The translations under genes were made by a program, and so were the position numbers. A stretch of DNA of 64,000 nucleotides. Origin: Paralvinella palmiformis. Its lineage: Eukaryota > Annelida > Polychaeta > Terebellida > Alvinellidae. The DNA is taken from positions 62,001-126,000 of the forward strand of contig JAODUP010000561.1 of the NCBI GenBank assembly GCA_025642065.1, read 5' to 3'. Shown here one piece after another: positions 36,401 to 47,946 of the stretch. The notes beneath the pieces were generated by a model, which worked only from the letters and a program-made list of their open reading frames with translations, did no database searches and was not told the DNA's origin. The stretch's first letter is position 1, and each line of letters starts with the position of its first letter.

Positions 36401-39400
36401 TAGATCCAGAATTTAGAACATTGTTTTGCCGATATCCGGCTAAGGATGACTCAAAATCTTCTAAAACTAAATGATAATAAAACAAATATTTTATATTTGG
36501 CATCACCACATTGTGTTAAATCCCTAAAGACACCAGCATTACAGGTGGGTGCATCTTCGATTACCCCTAATGGGTCAGTAAAAAATCTAGGGGTTATTTT
36601 TGACCAATGTATTAACATGCATGAACATGTCACATCAGTATGCCGAGCTGCCTACTAACATCTTAAGAACATCCACTGTTTAAAAGCATTCTTGACACAA
36701 GAATCACTTGTGACTGTAGTTCATACCTTTGTTACATCTCGTATAGACTATTGTAACTCCCTGTTATATGGCATATCTGATTATAACATTAATCACCTTC
36801 AGCGAATTCAGAATAGTGCAGCTCGCATTGTAACAAATACTAGAAAATATGATCATATCACCCCAATTCTTCAAAAACTACATTGGCTACCTGTTAGACA
36901 GCATATCCATTTTAAGATTCTGTTAATAACTTATAAATCTATTAATGATATGGCACCAGAATACCTGTGTGAACTGGTTTCCATTAGAAAGTCATCCCGA
37001 AAACTCAGGTCATCCAGTCAGATACTATTGCAGGTGCTAGTGTCTCAGCTCAAGTCATATGGTGATTGTGCATTTAGCGTTGCAGCCCCCACTTTGTGGA
37101 ATAAGTTGCCGGCAAATATTAGAAATTCGTCGTCTCTTGGAAATTTTAAATCTCTTCTAAAAACACACCTATTTAAGGTTGCTTTCACAGATAAATAATT
37201 ATTATCTTTTAAACCATTACAGGGTTTTTACAGACATTATTTGGGGTATTATTATATTACATATTATTTGTACAGCGCCTTTGAATGGCTCCTGCTAGTA
37301 AGGGTGCTTTATTAAATATACATTATTATTATTATTATTACAACCTCTATTATTTGCCTTACCTTATATACTCACATATAAGTCGATTTTGTTAGTGGTA
37401 AAAGAGAGTTCCCATAAGCACATCCATCAGCTTATACGCGCGTCATATTTCCTACCAGCTGAAAGAAAGATGCTTTCTGCCATCCTTGACATACAACACT
37501 ATAGGATTCAACTCATTCAGAGTCAGAATAAAATCGTTACATTGCTGCCTAATAATCCATTATTATTCTACAAATAACAGTTTTCACCAAACTGTTATTT
37601 TTATCACAAACATGCTGGGTTTTATGTAATAATACTTGATAGTCATGCACTGTTACCCACCAATACCTCCAGATGTGCTGTGAAACAATGAATTAATAAC
37701 ACTTGCCAATTGAGCTTATAATCAGGCATGTTTGTGTTACCCACAGTTGGAACAAAATCGCCACATCTCTGCCTACCAGTCTTATTCAATAAATTATGAT
37801 TAATTTTCACCAAACTGTTATTTTGATCACAAACATGCTGGGTTTTATGTAATAATACTTGATAGTCATGCACTGTTACCCACCAATACCTCCAGATGTG
37901 CTGTGAAACAATGAATTAATAACACTTGCCAATTGAACTTATAATCAGGCATGTTTGTGTTACCCACAGTTGGAACAAAATCGCCACATCTCTGCCTACC
38001 AGTCTTATTCAATAAAATACGATTAATTTTCACCAAACTGTTATTTGCATCTCACAAACATGCCAGTCTTTATGTAATAATACTTGATTGTCATGCACTG
38101 TTTACTACTGGTACCTTCAGATGATTAGTGATAATATAGAAATCACTCTTCACATTGTAAACCTTGCTCGCCACTTCCATTGAAACAATTAATTAATAAT
38201 GCTTGCCAGTTGAAGTTACAATCAGGTGTGTGTGAATCAGGTGTGTTGCCGCCAGTGAAAAACATTTATACTGATATATTTACGACGCATTTTCTGATAC
38301 CATGAGTTTGAAATGACTGGGTCAGCTTTTTCGGATTGTGACTGATTTTAGGCCATTACTTAAACTCAACGGTGATCATATGCCTGAGGAAAGAATTAAA
38401 GGATAACAAATTAGCCTCGACTTATCTGCTGGGTTGACTTATGTGATTATATACAGTAAATCTGTGTGATGAAAATAAAAAATTGCTTATACTATGGTAT
38501 ATAAAAGAACTCATGCTCTGCTTGATGAACTGGGCTGGGCAAAACTGAAGCACAGGAAACCAGGTTATATCATTGTAAACAAGCATCAGTCAATTAAATA
38601 ATTTCAACTTATTTCTGAATATTATAGTATAATAGATCAAAACAACCTTTATGCTAACAAAGTGGTTAAAGAAAACTTTATATTAAAATTCCTTATGAAG
38701 ATTGTTGTCAGATTTATGTAAATGAATTGACTACAATCATTTAGGAGTAGTTAGTAGGTTGATTCTGGAGACAGGTTGATTCTGGGGACAGGTTAGATCC
38801 TTAAGATGACTGTGCCAAAGTATCTGTGACCTAATTTGATCTGGATAAAGCCAGCTACATGATCCTTTTTGCTTATTGGTGTTGGAGCACGCGACTTTTC
38901 TTCTTCTTGCTATACGATCTGGCATGCAGTGAAGCCATAATAGTGACCCTCTAGTAATTTGGATTATTTCCTTATATCTCTGATATTATGTATAGACTGT
39001 GAATTTCATTTGGGATTTTGGCTTATTTTTCTAAGCATTACACATTCATTTATGGTATAATGTCTGAGGGTGAACTGTTCCTTTAATAAAAGTATTTAGT
39101 CAGTTACCCAAGCAGAGATGACCAGTTTATGTCTTACTGTGGCTAATTTTTATATCACTTCTGTTCCCTACATACATCTAAATCCAATAATTTATTAATG
39201 ATTGTACTAGTAATAGACAACAGATCAGTTTGGCATACAAAGTATTGAGTATTGTGTATTTTTATGACGTAAGCAAGTTTGCTGTTCACTTACCACTTTC
39301 AGCTGGATTGGACACAATTAATGCCTCACTACAGTTTGCTATCGCTGAAGTCATCATGCATTCAGATGTACAGGAAAAGCTTGCCACAGAAGTAGACAAA

Positions 39401-40581
39401 GTGCTTGGTGTGTATCGTTATTTCTTTATTGATCTTCTAATAATATACCTGTGATACTGTAATTTATTAATGAATGCTTCTGTTGACAAATTAAACACAA
39501 CCATCTGATCTGATCTGTTCACAATCAGAAATGAAGTCCCATTATGACACCAATACTTAAATCAATCAGTCTCGGACATGAGTAAAATTAATTTTCATAT
39601 AAATTTTAATATATTACTATTCTATCATAATATAGTCAATAAAGACACACACCTTTAATGCTACAATTATATTAAAGTATGAAGTCGATTACAAATGATA
39701 AGAGTTGATTGTCAATAAATAAAAATATTCAGGTTCAGACTAAACCAAATATGATACTATTTTAAACATCTATAAGTTATTAATCATAGAACTATATATA
39801 TGGATTTAATATGTGATAAATATTGCAAATATTTTTAAAGTATTAAAAGTTTAAGGCAGTTTTGACTTGAGTGATTAAAATATATATTTCTTACATCTAG
39901 GTTCTAGAACACCGGCCAGATCAGATCGTGTTAAGTTATCATACACAGAAGCTTTTCTGTGTGAAGTATTTCGAAAAGAGACATTTGCTGTGTTTGGTGT
40001 CCCTCTGGCTACAACATGTGATACAACCATTGGTACGCATTGTTATATATTGTACAGTCAATGAAGAAGGTTGCCTGTTAATGTATTAGTCAAATTTATG
40101 ATTATACTTAATGTTTTTTTTTTTCCTTTGTAATGTTGTAATTCTTTCTGTTTGTGAATTGGTTCTAAATAAACACATATAATAATAATTGTTAATGTAC
40201 TGGCTCAGTATATGATAAAGTTCTTTTTTATTGGTTCCAGGTAAATATGAGTTGCCAAAAGGTACTGGTGTATTAATCAACTTCTGGGCTCTGCATCATG
40301 ACCCTGATTTCTGGGAGAATCCATCTGAGTTCAGACCAGAGCGTTTTCTTCAGGATAATGGTGAGCTGGCACCACGTCCCGACAGTTTTCTGCCATTCTC
40401 TGCTGGTAAACGTGTCTGTCTCGGTGAAAACATGGCCAAATCGATGTTGATGATTATACTTCCAACGTTATTCCAACAACTGAAGTTCATCAAGCCAGAT
40501 TCATTTGAGTTCAGTTATGAAGATAGTGGATTGGCAAACATTGCCAAACCATATAAAGTTTGTGTGGAGATGAGAAATTGA
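30468..40581 (+). CDS. Cytochrome P450, clan 2 type, complete, ten coding exons
   Basis: Haem-thiolate monooxygenase, ER-anchored, 506 residues, the usual microsomal P450 length. Coding exons: 30468-30627, 30864-30953, 31196-31294, 31447-31540, 33421-33579, 35609-35823, 36046-36171, 39303-39407, 39901-40032, 40241-40581. All junctions are GT/AG and stay in frame. The N-terminus has a membrane anchor (about residues 19-38) and a proline-rich hinge (KRPPFPW then PLIGN). Motifs: C-helix WRFLRK; FPWLRFFPF; I-helix FGAGLDTI (AGxDT) split by intron 7; K-helix ExxR as CEVFRKE; PERF; and the haem loop FLPFSAGKRVCLGE with the Cys ligand (about residue 461). Sequence style fits CYP1/CYP2/CYP17-type clan 2 enzymes; family number and substrate cannot be set by reading. 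The start is the first ATG after an acceptor at 30429. Introns 4, 5 and 7 are swollen by mobile elements. No damage is seen, so it is probably active. Confidence 0.95.
31587..33052 (-). mobile_element. hAT-type transposon relic in P450 intron 4
   Basis: Minus-strand frames hold a BED zinc finger (DCVWLYFNKTKG then GKAGCRAKCKKC, 32290-32400) followed by MQGLVIRMKQHYDSC and a stretch with KRAASAISLPLAKVQ and FVTQTSASEKAA (32018-32320), all typical of hAT transposases. Later frames (PNCQCVNDKLLNEVYEL) run to about 31860. Frameshifts and stops make it dead, and the catalytic core is missing. Likely ends are GGCAGGGTTGCAAAA at 31584-31598 and TTGTTGCATCCC near 33041-33052, with GATTTAAATCAAACAA-type subterminal repeats at both sides. 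Confidence 0.8.
34850..35142 (+). pseudogene. LINE 3' end relic in P450 intron 5
   Basis: It is the same family as 36380-37345: the C-terminal coding tail (TGGTGATTGTACATTTAG, then CCATTCTATAAACACACC), then TTTGAATGGCTCCTGCTATT and an (ATT)n tail. It is more diverged and truncated than the other copy. Confidence 0.8.
35609..35823 (+). other. P450 coding exon 6
   Basis: The largest internal exon of the P450. It encodes YDFDDPEF through FPWLRFFPFQSSGLK to the charged helix MEKELKEHKET. Both splice sites are consensus; its last base starts a split Gly codon... the donor is GTAAAT. Confidence 0.9.
36380..37345 (+). pseudogene. CR1/L2-like LINE relic in P450 intron 7
   Basis: The C-terminal third of a LINE ORF2 reads in one frame from about 36410 to 37198 with a single in-frame stop (TAA 36656-36658). 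Landmarks are MTQNLLKLNDNKT, NLGVIFDQ, SRIDYCNSLLYG, LQRIQNSAARIV, LHWLPVRQ, FSVAAPTLWNKLP and LLKTHLFKVAF. The 3' UTR has TTTGAATGGCTCCTGCTAG and ends in (ATT)n at 37323-37341, the tail style of this group. It lacks the endonuclease and most of the RT, so it is a 5'-truncated copy. It looks younger than the other LINE relics here. Confidence 0.9.
37360..38456. mobile_element. TIR element with internal 223 bp tandem repeats, P450 intron 7
   Basis: The left end TTACCTTATATACTCACATA and the right end (reverse complement TTACTGTATATAATCACATA) form an imperfect terminal inverted repeat. Inside, a 223 bp unit is repeated: starts at 37582, 37805 and 38028 mark two nearly identical copies and a third diverged copy reaching about 38250, with part of another unit upstream from about 37520. 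No transposase frame is seen. It follows directly on the LINE tail. Confidence 0.7.
39303..39407 (+). other. P450 coding exon 8 (I-helix AGxDT)
   Basis: It encodes AGLDTINASLQFAIAEV, the oxygen-activating I-helix, after a 3.1 kb intron swollen by a LINE and a TIR element. The acceptor is CACTTTCAG. Confidence 0.9.
40241..40581 (+). other. P450 last coding exon (haem-binding)
   Basis: It holds LPKGTGVLINFWALHHDP, the PERF motif and the haem-ligand loop FSAGKRVCLGE. It ends in TGA at 40579-40581. Confidence 0.95.
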
Positions 40582-40653
40582 AAGGTTTAATGGACATATC
40601 CAGAAACTGAAAGAAGCTGAATTGTTCTATTGTGTTAGGGTGATTTTGCACCA

Positions 40654-40659
40654 AATAAA
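40654..40659 (+). promoter_or_regulatory. Poly(A) signal of the P450 gene
   Basis: Canonical AATAAA 72 bp after the stop codon. Further A-rich candidates follow at 41390 and beyond, so a longer 3' UTR is possible. Confidence 0.55.
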
Positions 40660-40963
40660 TATCACGGACAACAATACTTCTCAGAAATTATTTTAACATT
40701 AAATACTTGACTGTAAATATACATAACTGTAAAAAGTTGTACTAAAGGTGTTTAAGTTGTACTTTCTGACATAAACTGCAGTGGAGCAAATAATATATTA
40801 TTAATAAGTTGTATTTTTGTGGGAGCCATTTAATTACCTTTTATGTCATTTAAGTGTTGTCTTATTATAGTTATGTGGTGTGTGTGTGTGTTATTTTACT
40901 AAACACAAATTATAATATTTATCAAATGTTTTTCTTTGTATAACAATTAAGCCACTATGAAGA

Positions 40964-41001
<38 letters not shown>

Positions 41002-41726
41002 AATAGTAGTTTATGTGAAAGTTTTCTAATATACCTAAAACTCACCTAGCTTGATATCTCTCATCCTTCACATAGATAATTCAATAAATTAATTAATTAC
41101 CCTCAGAGTTTGTTTTCTCTGTAATTTTAGGGACCTTTAATTTTCTCAGAATAAAATCTTTAGAAGATCTTAAGATAACAAAACAATTATGTCACAGTCT
41201 CTCATTGTTTCTCTGTTGTATGGATTTAAGAGTAAACCATGAAACTTATACATGTTATTTATTTTGGGTGGTTGGCATTATTTTGTTACCTTGTCGTACT
41301 GTAATATGAATTATCTTTCATCATTAACACAATTGCAATGTAAAAAGATTACTTTTTAATATGTAATAACCCAGAAATATTTAGTTTTGTACAATAAACA
41401 GCTGTGAAGTCATTTAGACTTGTTTATTATGAAATAATTACATTCTTCATTCAACTTATTAATCTTATAATAATAAAATGAAATAAATATCCAGTCAGTT
41501 GTTGATAAAACTATTAGCATTGAAATTGAGAGTTTTAAAGATAAATTGAATGCGTCTTGATGGAAGTGAGAAATAAAATCTGAGCAAACTTAACAAACAG
41601 AATTAAATAAATCTGTTTATTTTTCTGGGTTCAAAATAATACACAAATACTCCAGTTAATGACTTAAGCTGTAACTGGAATGTATTACATCTGTAGCATA
41701 GTATCCAATTTTGATAACAATATTTG

Positions 41727-41762
<36 letters not shown>

Positions 41763-42016
41763 GCTTTTGTTGACATTTTACCATTCAGAGTCTCAATTAA
41801 TTTAATTAGTAAGAACAAATCCTGATGTCAAGTTTGACTCCAGGTAATATATATATATAGTACTAGAGCTTTCCGTCTTCATCCATCATGTTTATTGACT
41901 TAATATTGAAGGTTTTGGGATTTGATATACTACAACAGATGCTTTAGAAATGATAAAGTTACAAAACATGATCATCTTTTTTTTCCTATAGGGCCAGTGA
42001 TGGTCCCCCAAAAGTA

Positions 42017-42057
<41 letters not shown>

Positions 42058-42539
42058 TCAACTTTTACTGTAATTACAACAGCATGTTCTACCTTAAATT
42101 ATATATATTTGTATGTATTACTTAACTATTATTTTAATTGTAAAATTTGGAAATAAATAAATCATTCATTCTTTCATATCCTAGTGTGACTATTACAGAA
42201 ACTATAAACAAAGGACTCACTTGCTCCCTTTGTTGTGAGAAGGAATATTGGTCGACTTCTTCAATGGTTTATATCAGCCTAATATGCATAATGATAATAT
42301 ATGCAAATGTCTTTTTAACGAAGAACTGTTTGTGTATTAATTATCTTTGTTGATAATTTATGTTATTTTAAGCAACTTGTGGAGGGAAGGACAGTACTCA
42401 CAGTCACATTGTTGTTCCCATTCTTCCTAATAAGAACAAAATCCAATGTTGGATACACTAGTGAGTGTGGTGGCGTTATGCCTGTATAAATTTAAGTCAT
42501 GCATGATGCGTGGCTATATACAAGATACTGTTAGCTGAG
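40660..42539. other. Spacer after the P450 gene
   Basis: No gene is recognised. (AT)n tracts lie at 40969-40999, 41731-41758 and 42020-42053. Confidence 0.6.
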
Positions 42540-44040
42540 TCATTTTAGGAGACAGCCATGGAGTCTTGTCTTAAATGACTCCAGTGACTGAACTGCCGCA
42601 ACATCTGGGGGAGGCTGTTCCATAGTCGGACTGTATCCGGGAAGCAGGAGTACCGCCAAATTGTTGTTGTTCTGCAGTACGGCTTGAATGACTTTACAGT
42701 GTTCCCTCTGGTGGCTGATATCACAGGTGTCAGATAAGACCACACTGGGATGCACACCAGACCATGGACTGCTCGCACATCATCGTCACCTTTGCCTTGG
42801 CACAGCACTCTGCTAGTGACTCCCATCCAAGTTGTGTCATCATCATCTGTGTGACGCTGCTAGTTCTCTGGAAGTATTGATAAATAAATCTTGCAGAGCG
42901 TAACTGGGTCTTCTCAGGGAAGTCAATGTCTTTCTGGATGTGGGGTTCCAAAACAGTGTTGGCATACTCCATGATAGGTCTAACGAGTGTGGAGTAGAAC
43001 TGGGCCTTAGTGTCTCATATGTTTCATTGGAGGAATGCACGTGTGACATCGGCTTTGCGGGCTGTGCTGCGGATGTGCTTCTGCCATCTAAGCTTATTGT
43101 GCAGCTCCACGGCTAGGTATTTGACGGAGTCTGTAGTTTTCAAGGTATGTCCATGGATAGCGTAGACCTCTTGAATAACATTGTTTTGTTGGTGACTCGC
43201 AATAGCTGACACTTTCCTGGGTGAAATTCCATTAGCCATTTTTTCTCCCAGCATTGTAGGGTGTTCAGGTCGTCTTGCAGAAGGGGTGAGTCAGTGGGCT
43301 ATCTAACTTTCGCTAGCGGATACAATTATCCGAAAACAGCCCAACCCTTTGAAGTGACGCATTGGGGGGGGGGTCATTAATGAGCATTAAGAAAAGCATT
43401 GGTTCCAGTAATGTTCCTTGGGGGTACTCCCGACGTGACGACGTTTTCGAGCATTCATTGTTCAGGACAACTTTCTGGTGTCTTCCTGTCAGGAACTGCT
43501 CGATCCAGCTGAGTGTGTGACCAGTCACACCACAGTGGGGAGCTTTCAGTAGCAGTCTAGCGTGTGGAACTTTATCTAATGCCTTTGAGAAATCGAGAAG
43601 GATGACATCCAGCTGGGATTTCTCCTCGATACCCTGGGCAAGATCTCTTACTGTTAGGATGAGTTGACTTTCGCAGGATCGGCTTGCTTGCGAAATCCAT
43701 GTTTTGCGTCTGTCAATATGTTGTGATGATCGATGTGGTGGCTCATAACAGAGCTGGTGATGATGTTCTCTATCAGCTTACAACATATGCAGGTTATAGA
43801 TACCAGTCTATGATTAGCTGGTTTGCTTCTGTCGCCTTTCGTGAAGATTAGTGAAACAAAAGCTTCCTTCCAATCATCTAGCAGTGCGCTTTGCTGAAAC
43901 GAGGCTTGAAATATTAAGGACAGGACTGGTGCTAATTCTGCTGCTGTTTCCTTTATCAATCTTGCCGAGATGTTGTCCGGTTCAACTGTCTTGTGACGGT
44001 TGATGTTTCTAAGTAATTTTGCCACTCCACCCACTTGCAC

Positions 44041-44089
<49 letters not shown>

Positions 44090-45080
44090 ATGGAGGGTGG
44101 GGGCTTGGTCCTAAGTCAGGCATGTACTCTTCTTGGTGAAGACGGAGGTAAACTGAACTGCCTTGATAGCTGGATTACTGTATACAGGCCATCTGCTATA
44201 AGCGGACCAACACTATTGTTGTAGCACGTCTTGTTTGACAAAGCTCCAGAAGCATTTCATGCGTTTGTTAAGGTCAGGAGTTATTATGTCTCTGACGTAG
44301 CTGTTGTCTGCATCATGTGCGTTGGATCTTTTCATAGACATTTGAAGTGGTTCCAGTGATCTGGTTCTTTAGTCGATTTGGCCTTGTTATAAGCCAGTTT
44401 ATTACGTCGTGCTAGACTTTTTAATGTCGGAGTTCATCCATGGAGGGACTGATTGCATGATGTTCCCTATACCCTGCTTGAGCACATTCCACAGAATAAT
44501 CTCAGAGTAACTACTTAACATTAATGCTAAGAGACTAGCGGTGTCTGATCGCAACGAAGTCATGTCTGCATGTTTCCACAGCATGATCTTTCTGCGCGGT
44601 GGACGCTGTCTGAATGGTTTAATACTGGTATTGATGGAGACCATTGTATCATGGTCGATGATGCCGGGCGTGGGTTCCACCCTGTTTATCAATGTGGATC
44701 CATTGCTTAGGAAGATGTCCAGAGTGTTTGAACATCTTGTTGGGAATCGTACCATCTGCTCTAGACTGAGGTCTTGGAAGGTTGCGAGGAAAGCCTCATT
44801 GATGGATTTGGTATTGCTGTGAACAGTGATATAATGATCCTCCCATTGAAGATCAGGTGGGTTGAAGTCTGCTCCAATCCATACGGTGGATGATGGGTTG
44901 TGCTGTATGAGACTGCGGATGTAGAACAGTGTGTCTCAGCTGATTGCACTATAAGTAGTTCACAGATAAATAGTAGGGGGGTTACTTGTTATTTCAGGTT
45001 TCATGCTACCCTTGACGTTGATGGCGAGGCATATGCTTGGAAGAACAAATGAGTGTCGTGCCTATTTGGTGTTGTTAGGC
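42540..45080 (-). pseudogene. Jockey/CR1-group LINE relic, endonuclease to C-terminus
   Basis: A long but decayed ORF2 on the minus strand. Endonuclease end: WIGADFNPPDLQW near 44870 and VRFPTRCSNTLDIFLSNG with IIDHD at 44402-44755. RT: INRHKTVEPDNISARLIKE, then FTKGDRSKPANHRLVSITCICCKLIE and HGFRKQ (43654-44020), WIEQFLTGRHQKVVLN and YPQGTLLEPMLF (43313-43528). The catalytic box is changed to FSDNC. C-terminus: KYLAVELHNKLRW (43024-43254) and the last frames to 42540. Multiple frameshifts and an (AT)n tract (44047-44086) interrupt it. Confidence 0.88.
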
Positions 45081-45744
45081 TTAATGCAGGGTACCACATG
45101 GAGGATCCTGATGGAGTTGAGTACATGTCCAAAGTATGTAATACAATAACATGGTCAGAACATCACAATACGTTCTATTGTTTTAGATAAAGCAAAATAA
45201 TAAAAAGATAAGTTCAAAGATTACAACATGGCTTTCTCTTGCATGATCACTTCAAAAATCCAATAAACCTTTTTTTCTATTTAACATTGTATTATTAGCC
45301 GGGGTCAAAGTTTCTGGATATGTATTCTGTTGGGTAGACTTTGGGACGATCGTGGTCGGGGGAAATCTGACCACTTTCGGACTGAATCTGAAGGTGTCTT
45401 ATATATTGTAGTTTATTAATGAATATTCCGGGGTGGAAATCACAGTCAATGTGTCAGCGTAACGATTTGATATTAGTTGTTTTTCGTTGGAAGTTTTCCA
45501 ACACATTCTACCGTCCAAGCTGAAACAATGAAATCGTAGATAAGTGTAACCAACTAGTTACATGACGTGCAGCTTCAATGACCACGCATACGTATTCACG
45601 AACGATTAAGCTGTAATATAATATAAGTTAGTTTTAATGTTCCCCAGAAGGGTAAGACAATAACATTACTTCAGTCATGTAAAAGAATTGAGTTCTAAGA
45701 CTATATTATGGTAAAACAGCTATAGCTATTATCCCACAAAACAG

Positions 45745-45747
<3 letters not shown>

Positions 45748-45833
<86 letters not shown>

Positions 45834-45849
45834 TACATTATTATATAAT

Positions 45850-45905
<56 letters not shown>
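45748..45905. repeat. (AT)n and (ATA)n microsatellite block
   Basis: An AT run, then ATA/AAT units, then a second AT run. Confidence 0.95.
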
Positions 45906-45907
<2 letters not shown>

Positions 45908-46193
45908 GGATAACAGGTAATAGATTTGATCCCGTCAAGAGGTCGAAACCTTTCCATGGATTAATTTCTCGGCTCACAACATTGTGGGTGGCTCACCACG
46001 TTAAATGGGGTAGTCATCTCCACCGAATTAATAAAAAGCGGACGTTATGCAGACAACGGAGGCGCCTTTGTTACGCTCTTAAAAATACATGTGAGAAATA
46101 AGGAAATGTGTTTGTGTTTTGAAGTACTGCAAAATAATTTTATTTTCTGTAAAAAGCTAAGAAACCAGAGATATTTATTTTCATTATATAGAG

Positions 46194-46463
<270 letters not shown>

Positions 46464-47244
46464 ATTACACAGCATTAACATATTTTATACTATTAAAATT
46501 GTGAGATCTTTATTTTACATTCAGTGAATGCTTCTTTAATTCAAATAGTAGAGGTTTTGATGGTTCTATCAAAGACTCTTTATGTTTGAGCTCTCTGGTT
46601 CTATTTGACTTCGTGGCGCCAACGAAGAGCTCTGGGACAGTCTAGTCCTTATATATCGGAAATCGAAGTAGTTGTGACAACGGGTTACACTATTTACTTT
46701 ACCGTATCTGGTTTGATGCTGTGCTGTTTTAAGGTGCTTTGGATTTTAGGTGAAGTAATTTTTTTATTAATTTCCTGGATTTTCTGCATGCGGAAAACAA
46801 CTGATAATTATATTAACAAGCTGTCTTCACTGATTTTAGAAACTACATTGTTTATTGTGGAATAGAGTTTAAGTTTTCAAAAACTAGTTCGAAGACTTTG
46901 TTTCACTCCACTGTCTCAGACTGAGACTAGACAAATGATCAAATCTGTGACTAGATCTATATAGAATATCTAGATCTATTAATTACTATGAATGTCGGTA
47001 TACTAGCAATATTTGTCTAAACCATTTTGACATTATAATTTTAACTTGTCTGCTCGGTAGTTCTATCAAAATTAGATAGCTCTAGATGATAGATAGCTCT
47101 AGATTGATACAGTAGTCTGAGTAGATCTATTAATATTATTCTATATCTACTATATTAGCATATGCAAATAATATGATACTGTCAGATGTGTGTCAACTTG
47201 TAATAAAAAAAACTACTAGCTATATCAGTATATGTGGGGTTATG

Positions 47245-47337
47245 GACTATTTGCCCTCAGTTGCATTCAACCTCGATAGAAAAATACTATTTGCCCTTTA
47301 TTGTTATTTGCCCTTAATAAAATGGACTATTCGCCCT
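47245..47337. repeat. Interspersed TATTTGCCCT repeats
   Basis: Four words of the form (C/T)TAT(T/C)(T/C)GCCCT lie at roughly 20-40 bp spacing, twice preceded by ATGGAC. Confidence 0.6.
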
Positions 47338-47346
47338 TGTTGTGTT

Positions 47347-47369
47347 ATATATATATAATATATATATAT

Positions 47370-47406
<37 letters not shown>
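47347..47406. repeat. (AT)n microsatellite
   Basis: Interrupted AT tract that abuts the MULE relic. Confidence 0.9.
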
Positions 47407-47407
<1 letters not shown>

Positions 47408-47410
47408 ATC

Positions 47411-47790
47411 TGAAATGACATGAGGCTGCAGTCTGCATGGTGTGCTATCTGTGAAGTAATCCCTGACCTGAGGATCCGAGGCTGCCATTTTCATGGGAGT
47501 CGAGCTATTTGGTGCAAAGTTCAGGTTTTGGGTTTGGCTGTGGCATACACTGAAGATGCGAAAACACATAAATTGATCCGCCATTTCTTCTGTTTGCCCT
47601 TCCTACCAGCAGAACTAATTCAGCCTGTATTTGCAACCATCCTCGTCTTTGATATCCTTACTTCCCCAATACTCCACTCACTGCGCCAACTTCTTGACTG
47701 CACTTCAAACCCATGAATGGGTACATAGCACCATCTCTCTTGGGGTGATCACAAAAGTCAGATTTTGCAAATTGCCACAACAACATGTGA
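47411..47790 (+). pseudogene. MULE-type transposase relic
   Basis: The plus frame reads VIPDLRIRGCHFHGSRAIW, then KVQVLGLAVAYTED and IRHFFCLPFLPAELIQPVF, the pattern of the end of the Mutator-like DDE domain (GCxFHxxQAIWRKVQxLGL ... LPFLPxxxI). A shifted frame continues with QTHEWVHSTI. Only this short C-terminal block survives and an AT microsatellite truncates its left side. It lies 150 bp before the first recognised CFAP61 exon and is unrelated to it. Confidence 0.78.
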
Positions 47791-47946
47791 ACATACGGGA
47801 AATGAGATGTTCGAATGAAACGTCCCACAATTAAATGCCGATAACACTTCAGTTCAGAAAGCATCAGTTTCCATATAATGCATGGACAAATTAAGTTTTA
47901 TCTGTGATTATTAATAACTGTATTGCTCTATTTCAGATCTAGCACC

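Noticed and set aside
46609..46627. Near-palindrome CTTCGTGGCGCCAACGAAG as an RFX X-box or E2F site for CFAP61
   Set aside because: It fits neither consensus well and the CFAP61 transcription start is unknown.
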